A stretch of 64,000 nucleotides of DNA. Origin: Anastatus disparis (lineage: Eukaryota > Arthropoda > Insecta > Hymenoptera > Eupelmidae). Below, one piece after another: positions 63,113-64,000 of the stretch. Position 1 is the first letter of the stretch, and the number at the start of each line of letters is the position of its first letter. The DNA is taken from assembly GCA_017163975.1 (NCBI GenBank), contig JAFFSR010000237.1, forward strand, positions 6,820,001 through 6,884,000, given 5' to 3'. The translations under genes and the position numbers were made by a program. Under the pieces are notes generated by a model that was not told where the DNA came from, ran no database searches, and saw only the letters and a list, made by a program, of their open reading frames with translations.

Positions 63113-64000
63113 TCTCTCTCTCTCTCTCTTTACTTCTTCTTTTCATATTTCTCTCTTGTTCTTCCTCTTCTTCTTTTTAGTGTATTATTTTAATAATGCT
63201 CAAGCAAGAGCAAACCTTCGTTCCGCACAAAGACTCTCCTCGCGTCTCTTCTCTTAGACTCGTCTTTGAGATTGTTGCTTACGATCGTAGAGATGTAAAA
63301 GGAAAAAAAGAATAAGAAAGAGAGAGAGAAAGAGAAAAGAATCAAGTACCCAGACAGCTTTTAACGAGGAGATAAACGTTGTTGGCTGCATGGAACATGC
63401 GCTTATTAGAGCTAAGGGCAGGGCATTCAGTGCAAAAGATGCAACGATTTTAGCGATCGTGTATGTACCATGTCGATGAATGAAAAATTACTAATTTTTT
63501 AAACGCGTTTTTAATGCTCAACCATTTTAACTTTAATATTTCTTTCGTAATGTTTTATGGTTGAAATTCGACTGTATATAGAATTTGTTTATTTAAAGTT
63601 TATTTCATATTTATTTTTACTTATAAAAAGGTTGTCGACAGTTTTTTAAATTATAATTTTTTTAAATAAGTAGCTAGTTTGATGTAAAATATTCATTTTT
63701 ATATAAAAAATTGTTTCTCATAAAAAAAAATTTTTTTTTAAGTAAAATATAATTATTAAGGCATCTTCAAAGAAACTGCAAAGTGAATTTACCTTTTTCT
63801 GAAAGGTTAATTGAGTCTTTTATGTAAATATCACGGAAATGTAGAAGGAAATATGAAAAATCTGAGAAATTTAAATTCGTATAACGCTCGCGTAACAACT
63901 GTTGTTGAATAAAGTTTATAGTAAATTTCATTATAATTTTATTTTTTTCCATTCATATTCAAATCATTGAATATGCAGAATATAATTATTAAAATAACTC
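63113..64000. other. CT microsatellite then AT-rich stretch
   Basis: A (TC)n run occupies 63113-63129 within a longer pyrimidine zone to about 63175. A GA-rich zone follows at 63300-63340. The last 500 bp is very AT-rich. I see no gene. Confidence 0.5.

Noticed and set aside
1..64000. CRISPR arrays, operons, ribosome binding sites or prokaryotic features
   Set aside because: No spaced direct-repeat array and no coding density; the sequence is eukaryotic in character.
1..64000. Well-known insect microRNAs
   Set aside because: I looked by eye for several common mature sequences and saw none; a structured search could still find others.

Overview
The window reads as eukaryotic, arthropod-like and probably insect DNA. 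It is strongly AT-rich, has no long open reading frames, and carries dense CT/GA, CA and TA simple repeats, fold-back MITE-like elements, and tRNA-derived SINEs (one with a poly-A tail and a 16-bp target-site duplication). A hymenopteran genome is plausible from the texture, but no gene is present to prove it. I found no protein-coding gene, rRNA or functional tRNA that I can defend. Most open frames are 60-120 codon low-complexity readings of T-rich or purine-rich tracts, and many lack an ATG.

The best explanation is one very long intron, or a gene-poor regulatory interval. The main sequence evidence is at 48.73-48.82 kb on the + strand. There, two juxtaposed 3'/5' splice-site motifs (...GTTGCAG|GTAAGC and, 71 nt later, ...GTTGTAG|GTGAGT) look like recursive-splicing ratchet points. 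In flies these occur almost only inside very long introns. If real, the host gene runs left to right and its exons lie outside this window.

Layout. 0-12.5 kb: AT-rich DNA with a GC-elevated island (2.45-2.67 kb), a possible small secreted-peptide ORF (4.33 kb), a nearly full-length palindromic MITE (4.57-4.80 kb), a non-repetitive ORF-like stretch without ATG (about 10.0 kb, minus), a pyrimidine-to-purine switch block (11.6-12.2 kb) and a 46-codon ORF with a good signal peptide (12.35 kb). 12.5-30 kb: putative enhancer patches (13.8, 17.6, 21.4 kb), a TATA-like site (20.48 kb), a SINE carrying an unusual 23-bp internal array (21.9-22.4 kb), GC-elevated blocks (24.5-26.1 kb) and a TATA box with a short ATG-initiated segment ending in a splice donor (29.9-30.0 kb). 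30-46 kb: a minisatellite next to a MITE-like end (32.1 kb), a CTCF-like motif (35.86 kb), a second weaker one (40.03 kb), other conserved-element candidates and a 37-bp Z-DNA-type repeat (41.8 kb). 46-64 kb: two opposite-facing copies of one SINE family whose ends can pair (46.3 and 59.3 kb), a terminal-inverted-repeat element (47.3 kb), the ratchet pair (48.7 kb), hairpins and palindromes, a decayed third tRNA-derived element (57.4 kb) and a conserved-looking patch at 63.0 kb.

No operon-like or defence-like system is visible. The points most worth testing are the paired ratchet sites, the self-pairing SINE architecture, and the SINE whose internal array appears to have captured target-site bases.
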